The notes under the pieces: model-generated
What the model saw: the letters and a program-made list of their open reading frames with translations, nothing else
Told to the model about the DNA's origin: nothing
Databases searched by the model: none
Assembly: GCA_003563455.1 (NCBI GenBank)
Contig: PWRV01000012.1
Coordinates: forward strand, 1-31,737
DNA length: 31,737 bases
Direction of reading: 5' to 3'
DNA from: Thioalkalivibrio sp.
Lineage (GTDB): Bacteria; Pseudomonadota; Gammaproteobacteria; Ectothiorhodospirales; Ectothiorhodospiraceae
Made by a program: the position numbers and the translations under genes
Shown: positions 18,349 to 25,744 of the stretch, in pieces
Numbering within the stretch: the first letter of the stretch is position 1
Layout of the letters: every line of letters begins with the position of its first letter

Positions 18349-19293
18349 TCAGGCGGCCTTGTCCAGAGCAAACCAGGTGTCGGCGATCGCGTCGTGAACT
18401 CCACCGATCTCCTGCTGCAGCGTGTCGATGAAGGCGTGCAGGCGCTCCTCCTTGACCAGCTGATCGACGTCCGCCCCCAGCACATGCCGCCGTGTCTGCA
18501 GCGCCAGCCGCAGCGGTACCTCGTTGCGGGGCAGCCGCTCGATCGCGCCCCGCACGTAGTCCAGCGAGTGCGCGACCGCGCGTGGGAACGGGATGTCCTG
18601 CAGCAGGAAGCGGACCACATCGACGCCGTTGATCCGCCGCTTCACGTGCTGGCGGTACATCTGAAAGCCGCTCTGCGAGCGCAGGATGCTGGTCCACAGC
18701 AGCCCCTCGTAGGGATTCGGGGAATCATCCTCCGGCCGCTTCAGCAGGCGGAACGCGCCGACATCGATCTGGCGCGAGGCCATGTCCGCACGTTCGAGGT
18801 TGCGCCCCAGACGGATGAAGTCGTAGGCCGGGTCGTGACTCATGCAGCCGGCGAGCAGTCCGGTCAAGGTCTGGCAGCGCTGCACCACCTCGGACAGGAA
18901 CTGATAGCGCCCCCGCTTCCCGAGGCCGCTGTCGATGTTGTTGCGCGCGAACAGATGCAGTTCGTTGACGACCTCCCAGGCCTCCGAAGGGACCAGATCC
19001 CGGGTGGTGCGCACGTTCTCGCGCGCCGCCTTCAGGGAACTGACGATCGAACTGGAGTTGTAGTGATCCGCGAGCAGGAACTTCACGCAGTTGCGTTCGT
19101 CCTCGCGCTGGTAGTGCTCGTCGAAGACAGCGTCGTTGCCGGTCACCGCGACCAGGTTCTTCCAGGTCAGGGGGACCGACTTCGGCATGTCCAGGGAGAC
19201 CAGGTGGAAGGACGTCACCATGCGCGCAGTGTTCTCCGCGCGCTCGATGTAACGGGCCAGCCAATACACGCGTTCCGCGACTCTCGAGAGCAT
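18349..19293 (-). CDS. Alpha-E domain protein (DUF403)
   Basis: This 314-residue, almost entirely helical cytosolic protein opens with the hallmark MLSRVAERVYWLARYIERAE of the alpha-E family and carries many conserved Glu/Arg in predicted helices. The family always travels with circularly permuted ATP-grasp proteins and is presumed to work in the same peptide-modifying complex; no reaction is established. It follows the standalone ATP-grasp gene with one base between stop and ATG, with GAGGA inside the preceding gene as ribosome site, so translation is coupled. A second alpha-E domain is fused to the next gene's product. Confidence 0.93.
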   Translation of the reverse strand: MLSRVAERVYWLARYIERAENTARMVTSFHLVSLDMPKSVPLTWKNLVAVTGNDAVFDEHYQREDERNCVKFLLADHYNSSSIVSSLKAARENVRTTRDLVPSEAWEVVNELHLFARNNIDSGLGKRGRYQFLSEVVQRCQTLTGLLAGCMSHDPAYDFIRLGRNLERADMASRQIDVGAFRLLKRPEDDSPNPYEGLLWTSILRSQSGFQMYRQHVKRRINGVDVVRFLLQDIPFPRAVAHSLDYVRGAIERLPRNEVPLRLALQTRRHVLGADVDQLVKEERLHAFIDTLQQEIGGVHDAIADTWFALDKAA

Positions 19294-19294
19294 C

Positions 19295-20743
19295 TCAGTC
19301 CTCCTCGTCCACGATCCAGGTGTCCTTGCTGCCCCCGCCCTGCGAGGAATTCACCACCAGCGAGCCCTTGCGCATCGCCACCCGCGTCAGGCCGCCCGCG
19401 GTCACGTCGGTGCGCACGCCCTGCAGCACGAAGGGCCGCAGGTCGAGGTGGCGCGGTTCCAGACTCTCGTCACACAGCGTCGGCGCGACCGACAGGCTCA
19501 GGGTCGGCTGCGCGATGTAGTTGCGCGGATCCTTTTTGACCAGACTGGCGAACTCGGCCCGCTGCTTCTTCGATGCGTGCGGTCCCACCAGCATCCCGTA
19601 GCCGCCCGACTCGTTCGCGGGCTTCACCACCAGTTCGTCCAGGTGGTCGAGCACGTAGGCCCGGTCCTTTTCGTTCACGCAGAGATAGGTTGGCACGTTG
19701 GGGATGATCGGATCCTGGTCGAGGTAGTACTTGATCATCGCCGGCACGTAGGCATAGATCACCTTGTCATCGGCGACACCCGACCCCGGCGCATTCGCAA
19801 GCCCCACTTTCCCGTTGCGCCAGGCCCGCATCAGCCCCGGGACGCCCAGCAGGGAATCGGGGTTGAACTCCTCCGGGTCCATGAAATCGTCGTCGATCCG
19901 GCGGTAGATCACGTCCACCCGCTCCAGCCCCTCGATGGTGCGCATGTACACGCAGTCGTCGTCGCCAACCACGAGGTCCGCGCCCTCCACGAGTTCCGCG
20001 CCCATGCGCTGGGCCAGGAAGGAGTGCTCGAAGTAGGCCGAGTTGAAGATCCCCGGGGTCAGCACCGCGATTTCGGGGTAGTCCTGGGGCCGCGGCGAAA
20101 TCGCCGCCAGCATGTCGAACAGCTGCGTCGGATACTCGTCAACCGGCAGAATGCTCGAGTTTTCGAAAATCTCCGGGAAGACCCGCTTGGTCACCTCGCG
20201 GTTCTCGAGCATGTAGGAGACCCCCGACGGCACCCGGAGGTTGTCCTCGAGCACATACAGCGTGCCGTCCCCGTCGCGCACGAGGTCCGAGCCGCAGATG
20301 TGCGCCCACACGCCGTGCGGCGGCTTGATGCCCCGGCATTGCTCCCGGAAGTTCCGGGCCTTGTTCAGCACGTACTTGGGAAGGACCTTGTCGCGGAAGA
20401 TCCGCTGATCGTTATAGACGTCGTCAATGAAGAGATTCAACGCGGTCAGGCGCTGCACGAGCCCGGCTTGCACTGCCTCCCACTCGCGCTTCGGGATCAC
20501 CCGCGGGACGATGTCGAAGGGCCACGCGCGGTCGATGTTCTCGCCCTCGCTGTAGACCGTGAAGCTGATGCCCATCTCGAGGATCGCGTGGTCGGCGGCC
20601 TGTTTGCGGACCTGCAATTCCTGGTCGCCCAGAGAGCCGAGGTACTCGGTAAGCCTGCGCGCCACCGGGCGCGGCTTGCCCGGCGCGGCGATCAGTTCGT
20701 CATAGAAGGGACAGGGGTCGTAGGACTTCCAGTCGATGGACAT
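19295..20743 (-). CDS. Circularly permuted ATP-grasp protein (DUF404-DUF407)
   Basis: This 482-residue protein is the first gene of the minus-strand operon. It carries intact ATP-grasp features: ELVVKPANESGGYGMLVGP (lysine plus glycine loop, codons around 19583-19630), an acidic metal-site region and the terminal QGGGSKDTWIV. By family knowledge it should ligate a carboxylate to an amine with ATP, forming amide bonds in a small peptide; substrates are unknown. ATG 20743 is chosen because MSIDWKSYDPCPFYDEL is the family N-terminus and AGGAG stands 10 bases ahead; the longer open frame to 21175 is low-complexity noise overlapping the methyltransferase gene. Confidence 0.93.
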   Translation of the reverse strand: MSIDWKSYDPCPFYDELIAAPGKPRPVARRLTEYLGSLGDQELQVRKQAADHAILEMGISFTVYSEGENIDRAWPFDIVPRVIPKREWEAVQAGLVQRLTALNLFIDDVYNDQRIFRDKVLPKYVLNKARNFREQCRGIKPPHGVWAHICGSDLVRDGDGTLYVLEDNLRVPSGVSYMLENREVTKRVFPEIFENSSILPVDEYPTQLFDMLAAISPRPQDYPEIAVLTPGIFNSAYFEHSFLAQRMGAELVEGADLVVGDDDCVYMRTIEGLERVDVIYRRIDDDFMDPEEFNPDSLLGVPGLMRAWRNGKVGLANAPGSGVADDKVIYAYVPAMIKYYLDQDPIIPNVPTYLCVNEKDRAYVLDHLDELVVKPANESGGYGMLVGPHASKKQRAEFASLVKKDPRNYIAQPTLSLSVAPTLCDESLEPRHLDLRPFVLQGVRTDVTAGGLTRVAMRKGSLVVNSSQGGGSKDTWIVDEED

Positions 20744-20910
20744 CCGGGCCGGGCTCCTGGGGCGGAAGCGGAGATTCCGATACTCTACTCCAGAGCATGC
20801 CCGGCAAAGAAGGACCCTATCGGAAGATCTACAGGCCGGTCCCGCGAATCTGCAAACGCCAGCCGGCCCCGGTGGAGGCGGCTTCCGGCCACGATTCAGC
20901 ATCCGACGCA

Positions 20911-20934
20911 GGGCATTGCGCCCGGCAATCGCCC
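20911..20934 (-). terminator. Weak hairpin after the methyltransferase gene
   Basis: GGGCATTGC pairs with GCAAT(C)GCCC around a five-base loop with one bulge, beginning seven bases beyond the minus-strand methyltransferase stop. There is no U-run, so termination is uncertain. The remaining part of the 197-base gap (20744-20940) holds the ATP-grasp ribosome site and no clear promoter. Confidence 0.35.
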
Positions 20935-20940
20935 CCCGGG

Positions 20941-21561
20941 TCAGAGGGATTTGGTGAACTGTACCTGCTTCCAGTAGCCGAAGAGGCTGGCCGGCTCGAT
21001 GGCCACCGGTTGCTGGCCGGCCACCGCCACAAAGTCGTCGAGTTCCATGTCGGGGCGGAACCCGACCGCCCGGGAGAGCGGCCGCAGGCTCCGTTCGAGC
21101 GTGCGCAGGATCCATTGGCGCGACGCGAAGTGGTTCACCACGAGGATCTGCCCGTCGGGACGGCAGACCCGCCACATCTCGGCGAACAGCCGATCGGGAT
21201 TCGGGACCACCGACGCGACATACATCGCGACCACGGCGTCGAAGCTGTCGTCGGCAAAGGCCAGTTGCTCGGCATTCATCTCGACCAGGCCGGTCACGGC
21301 CGCGCAGTTACCGTCCGCAAGGCGCTGGCGGGCCACGTCGAGCATCTCGCGGCTGACATCGATGCCGACGACCTCGGCATCGGGCGTGTAGAACGGCAGG
21401 GAGATCCCGGTCCCCACTCCGACCTCCAGCACCCGCTTGCCGGAGACCGGCGCGAGGGTCTCCAGCGCAAGCTGGCGCCCCGGGGCGAAGACGCGCCCGA
21501 AGATCACGTCATAATGCCGTGCGTAGCGCCGATAACTCTTCCGTATGCTGACCAGATCCAC
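20941..21561 (-). CDS. Class I SAM-dependent methyltransferase, PmtA/UbiE-like
   Basis: This 206-residue cytosolic protein has the Rossmann SAM motif VLEVGVGTGISLPFY (motif I), the acidic residue in VVGIDVSREML, SFDAVVAMYVASVVPNP (post-II) and MWRVCRPDGQILVVNHF (motif III). The N-terminus SIRKSYRRYARHYDVIFGRVFAPGR resembles Rhodobacter-type phosphatidylethanolamine N-methyltransferases, which make methylated phospholipids; assignment to that substrate is tentative. The start is GTG 21561, with AAGGGG about ten bases upstream. It lies 74 bases after pnp on the same strand with no visible terminator between, so read-through from pnp is likely. Confidence 0.82.
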   Translation of the reverse strand: MDLVSIRKSYRRYARHYDVIFGRVFAPGRQLALETLAPVSGKRVLEVGVGTGISLPFYTPDAEVVGIDVSREMLDVARQRLADGNCAAVTGLVEMNAEQLAFADDSFDAVVAMYVASVVPNPDRLFAEMWRVCRPDGQILVVNHFASRQWILRTLERSLRPLSRAVGFRPDMELDDFVAVAGQQPVAIEPASLFGYWKQVQFTKSL

Positions 21562-21635
21562 GAACCACCCGCCCCTTCAGAGCGACCGGGCCCGAGAGCG
21601 CGTGGCCAGGTCGATGAACGTCGCCGCCGGCAACA

Positions 21636-23720
21636 TCAGGCGGCTTCGACGGCCTTCATGCTGAGCCGGATGCGTCCCTGCTTGTCGACTTCCAGCACCT
21701 TCACGGTGACGGTGTCACCCTCGGTCAGAAAGTCGGTGACATTCTCCACCCGCTCGTTGGAGATCTGGGAGATGTGCACCAGTCCGTCGCGGCCCGGCAG
21801 GATCGACACGAAGGCCCCGAAGTCCATGATCTTCACCACCCGGCCGCTGTAGACGCGACCCACTTCGACGTCCGCAGTCAGTTCCTCGATCCGGCGACGC
21901 GCCTCTTCACCGGCCGCCTGGTCGGTGGAGGCGATCTTCACGGTGCCGTCGTCGGTGATGTCGATGGAGGTGCCCGTCTCCTCGGTCAACGCCCGGATGG
22001 TCGCGCCCCCCTTCCCGATCACGTCCCGGATCTTCTCGGGGTTGATCCGCATGGTGATGAAACGCGGCGCGTAGCTCGACATCTCGGTCCGGTGCGAACT
22101 GATCGACTCGCTCATGCGGTCCAGAATATGCAGGCGCCCGGCGAGCGCCTGGTCGAGCGCCCGTTCCATGATCTCGCGGGTGATACCGTCGATCTTGATG
22201 TCCATCTGCAGCGCGGTCACGCCGTCCCGGGTGCCGGCCACCTTGAAGTCCATGTCGCCGAGATGATCCTCGTCCCCGAGGATATCGGACAGCACCGCGA
22301 AGCGATCCCCTTCCTTGATGAGCCCCATTGCGATGCCTGCCACCGGAGCCTTCAACGGGATGCCGGCATCCATCAGCGCCAGACTGGTGCCGCAGACCGA
22401 GGCCATCGAACTGGAGCCGTTCGATTCGGTGATCTCGGAGACCACGCGAACCACGTAAGGGAAACTGTCGCCCTTCGGGATCACCGCCTGCACGCCGCGC
22501 TTCGCCAGGCGGCCATGGCCGATCTCGCGACGCTTCGGCGACCCGACCATCCCGGTCTCGCCGGTGCAGTACGGGGGGAAGTTGTAATGCAGCATAAAGC
22601 GCTCGCGTCGTTCGCCCTCGATTGCGTCGATCACCTGCGCGTCGCGGTCGGTGCCGAGGGTCGCGACCACCAGCGCCTGCGTCTCGCCCCGGGTGAACAG
22701 GGCCGAACCGTGGGCACGGGGCAGCACGCCGGTCTGCACGGTGATCGGACGCACGGTACGGGCATCGCGGCCATCGATACGCGGGTTGCCGTCGAGGATG
22801 CGATCGCGGACGATCCGGTACTCGAGGTCATGGAAAGCGTTCTTCACCGCGTCAGCGGAAGGCGCGCCCTCCGCACCCGTCGCGAGCTGCTCGACCGCGG
22901 CCGAACGCAGACTGCTCACGCGCTCGGTCCGGGCCTGCTTCTCGGCAATCTGGTAGGCACTGACCAGGTCGTCGCGGACCACGGCGGCAATCTGCTCCTC
23001 CAGACCGTGGGCACCGGCGGGGGCCGTCCAGTCCCAGGCTGGCTTCCCGGCGGCCTCCGCGAGTTCGCGGATCGCGTTGATCGCGGCCTGCATCTGCTCG
23101 TGACCGAACATCACGGCGCCGAGCATCACCTGCTCGGGAAGCTCGTGGGCCTCCGACTCCACCATGATCACGGCATTCTCGGTGCCCGCGACCACCAGAT
23201 CCAGATCGGATTCGGCCAGCTCGCTGGCCGTCGGGTTCAGCAGGTAGCCGCCGTCGCGGTAACCCACCCGTGCGGCGCCAACGGGGCCTGCGAAGGGGAC
23301 GCCGGAGATCGCCAGGGCAGCGGAGGCGCCGAGGAGCGCCGGGATGTCCGGATCGACCTCCGGGTTGATCGACATCACCGTCGCGATCACCTGTGTCTCG
23401 TGCTTGAAGCCTTCCGGAAACAGCGGCCGCAGCGGCCGGTCGATCAGCCGGCTGGTCAGCGTCTCCTTCTCGTTCGGGCGTCCCTCGCGCTTGAAAAAGC
23501 CGCCGGGGATCTTGCCGGCGGCGTAGGTCCGCTCCTGGTAGTTCACCGTCAGCGGAAAGAAGTCGCGACCGGGATCGGCCTCTCTGCGTGCCACCACGGT
23601 GACCAGCACCACGGTATCCGCCACGTTGACCAGTACGGCCCCGGTGGCCTGGCGGGCAATGTCGCCAGTCTCCATCACGACCGTGTGATTTCCGTACTCA
23701 AATGTCTTCTTGTATGACAC
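21636..23720 (-). CDS. pnp: Polynucleotide phosphorylase
   Basis: This 694-residue protein phosphorolytically degrades RNA 3'-5' and acts in the degradosome. It has two RNase PH domains (first about 1-220, second about 300-540, with GTSLALMDAGIPLKAPVAGIAMGLI), a KH domain with GKGG in IRDVIGKGGATIRAL, and a C-terminal S1 domain (GRVVKIMDFGAFVSILPGR). The start is GTG 23720, supported by a strong GGAAGG site five bases ahead and by the conserved N-terminus. It follows rpsO after a 180-base leader with several hairpins, the arrangement in which E. coli pnp is cut by RNase III and autoregulated. Confidence 0.98.
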   Translation of the reverse strand: MSYKKTFEYGNHTVVMETGDIARQATGAVLVNVADTVVLVTVVARREADPGRDFFPLTVNYQERTYAAGKIPGGFFKREGRPNEKETLTSRLIDRPLRPLFPEGFKHETQVIATVMSINPEVDPDIPALLGASAALAISGVPFAGPVGAARVGYRDGGYLLNPTASELAESDLDLVVAGTENAVIMVESEAHELPEQVMLGAVMFGHEQMQAAINAIRELAEAAGKPAWDWTAPAGAHGLEEQIAAVVRDDLVSAYQIAEKQARTERVSSLRSAAVEQLATGAEGAPSADAVKNAFHDLEYRIVRDRILDGNPRIDGRDARTVRPITVQTGVLPRAHGSALFTRGETQALVVATLGTDRDAQVIDAIEGERRERFMLHYNFPPYCTGETGMVGSPKRREIGHGRLAKRGVQAVIPKGDSFPYVVRVVSEITESNGSSSMASVCGTSLALMDAGIPLKAPVAGIAMGLIKEGDRFAVLSDILGDEDHLGDMDFKVAGTRDGVTALQMDIKIDGITREIMERALDQALAGRLHILDRMSESISSHRTEMSSYAPRFITMRINPEKIRDVIGKGGATIRALTEETGTSIDITDDGTVKIASTDQAAGEEARRRIEELTADVEVGRVYSGRVVKIMDFGAFVSILPGRDGLVHISQISNERVENVTDFLTEGDTVTVKVLEVDKQGRIRLSMKAVEAA

Positions 23721-23778
23721 GCTTACCTTCCCGCTTCGACGTGGACTTGGGGGAACGCCGAGCTATCGGCATTCCCCT

Positions 23779-23896
23779 GCGGCACACGGAAGTGCCGCTG
23801 GAATCGACCACCGCTGGTGGTTGATTCGTAAACAAGCTGCAAATCGAATTTGCAGCACAGTGCGCGCCGAAAAAGCCATACCGGCTTTCTCGGCGC
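23779..23896 (-). promoter_or_regulatory. rpsO-pnp intercistronic region with four hairpins (processing/attenuation leader)
   Basis: In minus-strand order: a GCGCCGA..AAAGCC / GGCTTT..TCGGCGC stem-loop (23896-23864), which starts four bases past the rpsO stop. Then GCTGCAAAT/ATTTGCAGC with a 3-base loop (23856-23836). Then a GAATC..ACCACC / GGTGGT..GATTC stem with one mismatch (23827-23801). Last is GCGGCAC/GTGCCGC (23798-23779), extendable through GGAAT/ATTCC. None has a long U-run, so partial termination plus RNase III-type processing, as known for E. coli pnp, is the likely role. Confidence 0.7.
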
Positions 23897-23900
23897 TTGC

Positions 23901-24170
23901 TTAGCGGCGCAGTCCGAGGCTCTGCACCAGCGTCTGGTAGCGCTCCTGATCCTTGCCCTTCAGGTAGCTGAGCAGCTTGCGACGCTGATTGACCATCTTC
24001 AGCAGGCCGCGGCGCGAGTGATGGTCCTTCTTGTGGTTCTCGAAGTGCCCCATCAGATGCTGGATGCGCGCGGTCAGCAGAGCGACCTGAACCTCGGGCG
24101 AGCCGGTGTCCTTCGGACCCCGGCCATGTTCCTCGACGATGGCCGTCTTGGTTTCGGTATTGAATGACAT
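23901..24170 (-). CDS. rpsO: Ribosomal protein S15
   Basis: 89 residues, the standard length for S15, a 16S rRNA central-domain binder needed for 30S assembly. Family landmarks are visible: TGSPEVQVALLTARI, HFENHKKDHHSRRGLLKMVNQRRKLLSYLK and the ending SLGLRR. ATG 24170 has AGGAG eleven bases upstream. It has its own probable promoter and leader after truB and is followed by the pnp leader, the conserved gammaproteobacterial order. Confidence 0.98.
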   Translation of the reverse strand: MSFNTETKTAIVEEHGRGPKDTGSPEVQVALLTARIQHLMGHFENHKKDHHSRRGLLKMVNQRRKLLSYLKGKDQERYQTLVQSLGLRR

Positions 24171-24308
24171 GTCTTGCTCAACTCCTGAGAACGGAAAACC
24201 TGTTGTCAGCCGCCGGGGTGGCGCGGGCGGATCACGCGGCTCGGCGCTGTCCAAACCGGTGCCGCCCCGCAACCGTCCGGGACGGGCGTTTCTGGTGCGC
24301 GCGGACGA

Positions 24309-24348
24309 CCTTTCACCGCACGCGCTCCGGTAAAGGCGCGAAATAGTA
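24309..24348 (-). promoter_or_regulatory. Probable rpsO promoter and 5' leader hairpin
   Basis: On the minus strand an extended -10 TGCTACTAT (hexamer 24348-24343) lies about 20 bases beyond the truB stop, with only a weak -35. The transcript would start near 24336, exactly at a hairpin pairing CCTTTACCG with CGGTGAAAGG (24336-24309, one bulge). A structured rpsO leader fits known S15 autoregulation. The rest of the 196-base gap shows no gene. Confidence 0.5.
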
Positions 24349-24366
24349 GCATGGCCGCGGAATGAA

Positions 24367-25287
24367 TTAACAGGAAACGGCCGAAACGAACAGGCGGCGG
24401 GGCGCGACCCGGCCGTCGTCCTGCAGCAAGCCGATTCCGATGAAGTCCCCCGCGGCATCATAGAGGCGCAGTGGCCCGATCTCGCGCACGCCCGGGACGA
24501 ACACCGGCTGTCCCTGGCGCAGGAACCGGCTGCTCGCGGCATCCAGCCGGATCGCGGGGCGGTCCGCCAGCGCCCGGTCGGCCGGTAGCAGCCAGCGCTC
24601 GAGGCCCTGAGGGCCCGCCTCCGTCGCCGCGGCCTCGAGCGACGCCAGCGAAACCATCTCGGCCGCGTCGAAGGCGCCGTGACCGGTCCGGCGCAGTTCC
24701 GCGACGGTCGCACCGCAACCCAGCGCCCGGCCGAGGTCCTCGACCAGGGTGCGGATGTAGGTGCCCTTGCTGCACCGGACCTCCAGGCGCAGCCGGTCGG
24801 GCGCGACCAGCGACGCAGTCAGCTCGTGTATCTTCACCAAACGGGCCGGCCGTTCCACCTCGACGCCCGCGCGCGCGAGCTCGTACAGACGCCGGCCGTC
24901 GTGTTTCAGAGCGGAATGCATCGGGGGCACCTGCCAGATCTCGCCGCGCAGCGCTGCGCAGGCGCGCTCGATCGCGTCGGAGGACAGGGACGGCACCGGG
25001 TTTTCCCGGACGACCTCGCCCTCCATGTCTCCGGTCGTGGTCACCAGCCCCAGCCGGGCCTCCGCCTCGTAGCGCTTGTCGGCGTCCAGCAGCCAGCCCG
25101 AAACCTTGGTGGCCTGGCCGAAACACAGCGGCAGCAGACCGGTTGCCAGGGGATCGAGGCTGCCCGTGTGACCGGCCTTGCGCGCGGCGAGCAGGTACTT
25201 GACGCGCCCCAGTGCCTGGTTCGACGTCAATCCCCGGGGCTTGTCCAGCAGGATGATGCCATCGACGTCGCGACGCTGGATCGGCAT
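24367..25287 (-). CDS. truB: tRNA pseudouridine-55 synthase
   Basis: 306 residues from ATG 25287. It converts uridine 55 in the tRNA T-loop to pseudouridine. The catalytic motif GHTGSLDPLATG places Asp45 close to Asp48 of the E. coli enzyme, and the N-terminal DVDGIILLDKPRGLTSN matches the family; the PUA-like C-terminal region ends near ALADRPAIRLDAAS. ATG 25287 lacks a good ribosome site. In-frame ATGs at 25356 and 25371 overlap the end of rbfA and would add 23-28 non-conserved residues but could give translational coupling, so the start is uncertain. Confidence 0.95.
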   Translation of the reverse strand: MPIQRRDVDGIILLDKPRGLTSNQALGRVKYLLAARKAGHTGSLDPLATGLLPLCFGQATKVSGWLLDADKRYEAEARLGLVTTTGDMEGEVVRENPVPSLSSDAIERACAALRGEIWQVPPMHSALKHDGRRLYELARAGVEVERPARLVKIHELTASLVAPDRLRLEVRCSKGTYIRTLVEDLGRALGCGATVAELRRTGHGAFDAAEMVSLASLEAAATEAGPQGLERWLLPADRALADRPAIRLDAASSRFLRQGQPVFVPGVREIGPLRLYDAAGDFIGIGLLQDDGRVAPRRLFVSAVSC

Positions 25288-25327
25288 GCGTTGGCGGCGG
25301 CGGTAGACCGCGCTGGGGCGCGCGGCC

Positions 25328-25744
25328 TCAGCGCTGGTCCGGACCGTCGGCGTCATCCGCTGCCGACTCACCCGAGTGGTGGGCCTCGTCCTCAGCGATC
25401 GCAGAGTCGATCAGGGCCGAGATGCGCGCACCGCGCTCGGGGGTGTCGTCGTAGACGAAGCGCAGCTGCGGCACGGTCCGCAACCGCATGCGCGCTCCGA
25501 GCTCGCGGCGCAGATAGCCGGCGGCGTTGTTCAGCCCCTGTTCGGCCTCGCGCCCCTTTTCCTCCCCGCCCAGCTGGGTGAAGAAGACCTTCGCGTGCGC
25601 GAGGTCGCGGGAGACCTCAACACCGGAAAGGGTCACCATCCCGACCCGGGGGTCCTTGACCTCCAGCCGGATCAGATCCGCCAGCTCCCGCTGCATCTGG
25701 TCGCCGACGCGATCACTGCGCTGGTAGTCCCGACGGGCCGTCAT
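25328..25744 (-). CDS. rbfA: Ribosome-binding factor A
   Basis: 138 residues. A KH-like fold protein that assists 16S rRNA 5'-end maturation and cold adaptation. It begins RSDRVGDQMQRELADLIRLEVKDPRVG and has VSRDLAHAKVFFTQLG and LRTVPQLRFVYDDTPERG, all family landmarks. An acidic tail of about 20 residues (EDEAHHSGESAADDADG) extends the usual end. Its ATG overlaps the infB stop by one base (TGATG), giving coupled translation. Confidence 0.97.
   Translation of the reverse strand: MTARRDYQRSDRVGDQMQRELADLIRLEVKDPRVGMVTLSGVEVSRDLAHAKVFFTQLGGEEKGREAEQGLNNAAGYLRRELGARMRLRTVPQLRFVYDDTPERGARISALIDSAIAEDEAHHSGESAADDADGPDQR

Noticed and set aside
15775..19539. Plus-strand open frame of 1254 codons opposite the ATP-grasp/alpha-E genes
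   Set aside because: Rich in Arg/Gln/His with no domain; the minus strand encodes conserved families with coupled start/stop overlaps.
19295..21175. Long form of the ATP-grasp gene beginning at 21175
   Set aside because: The extra 144 residues overlap the methyltransferase gene and look non-coding; the conserved N-terminus and AGGAG support ATG 20743.
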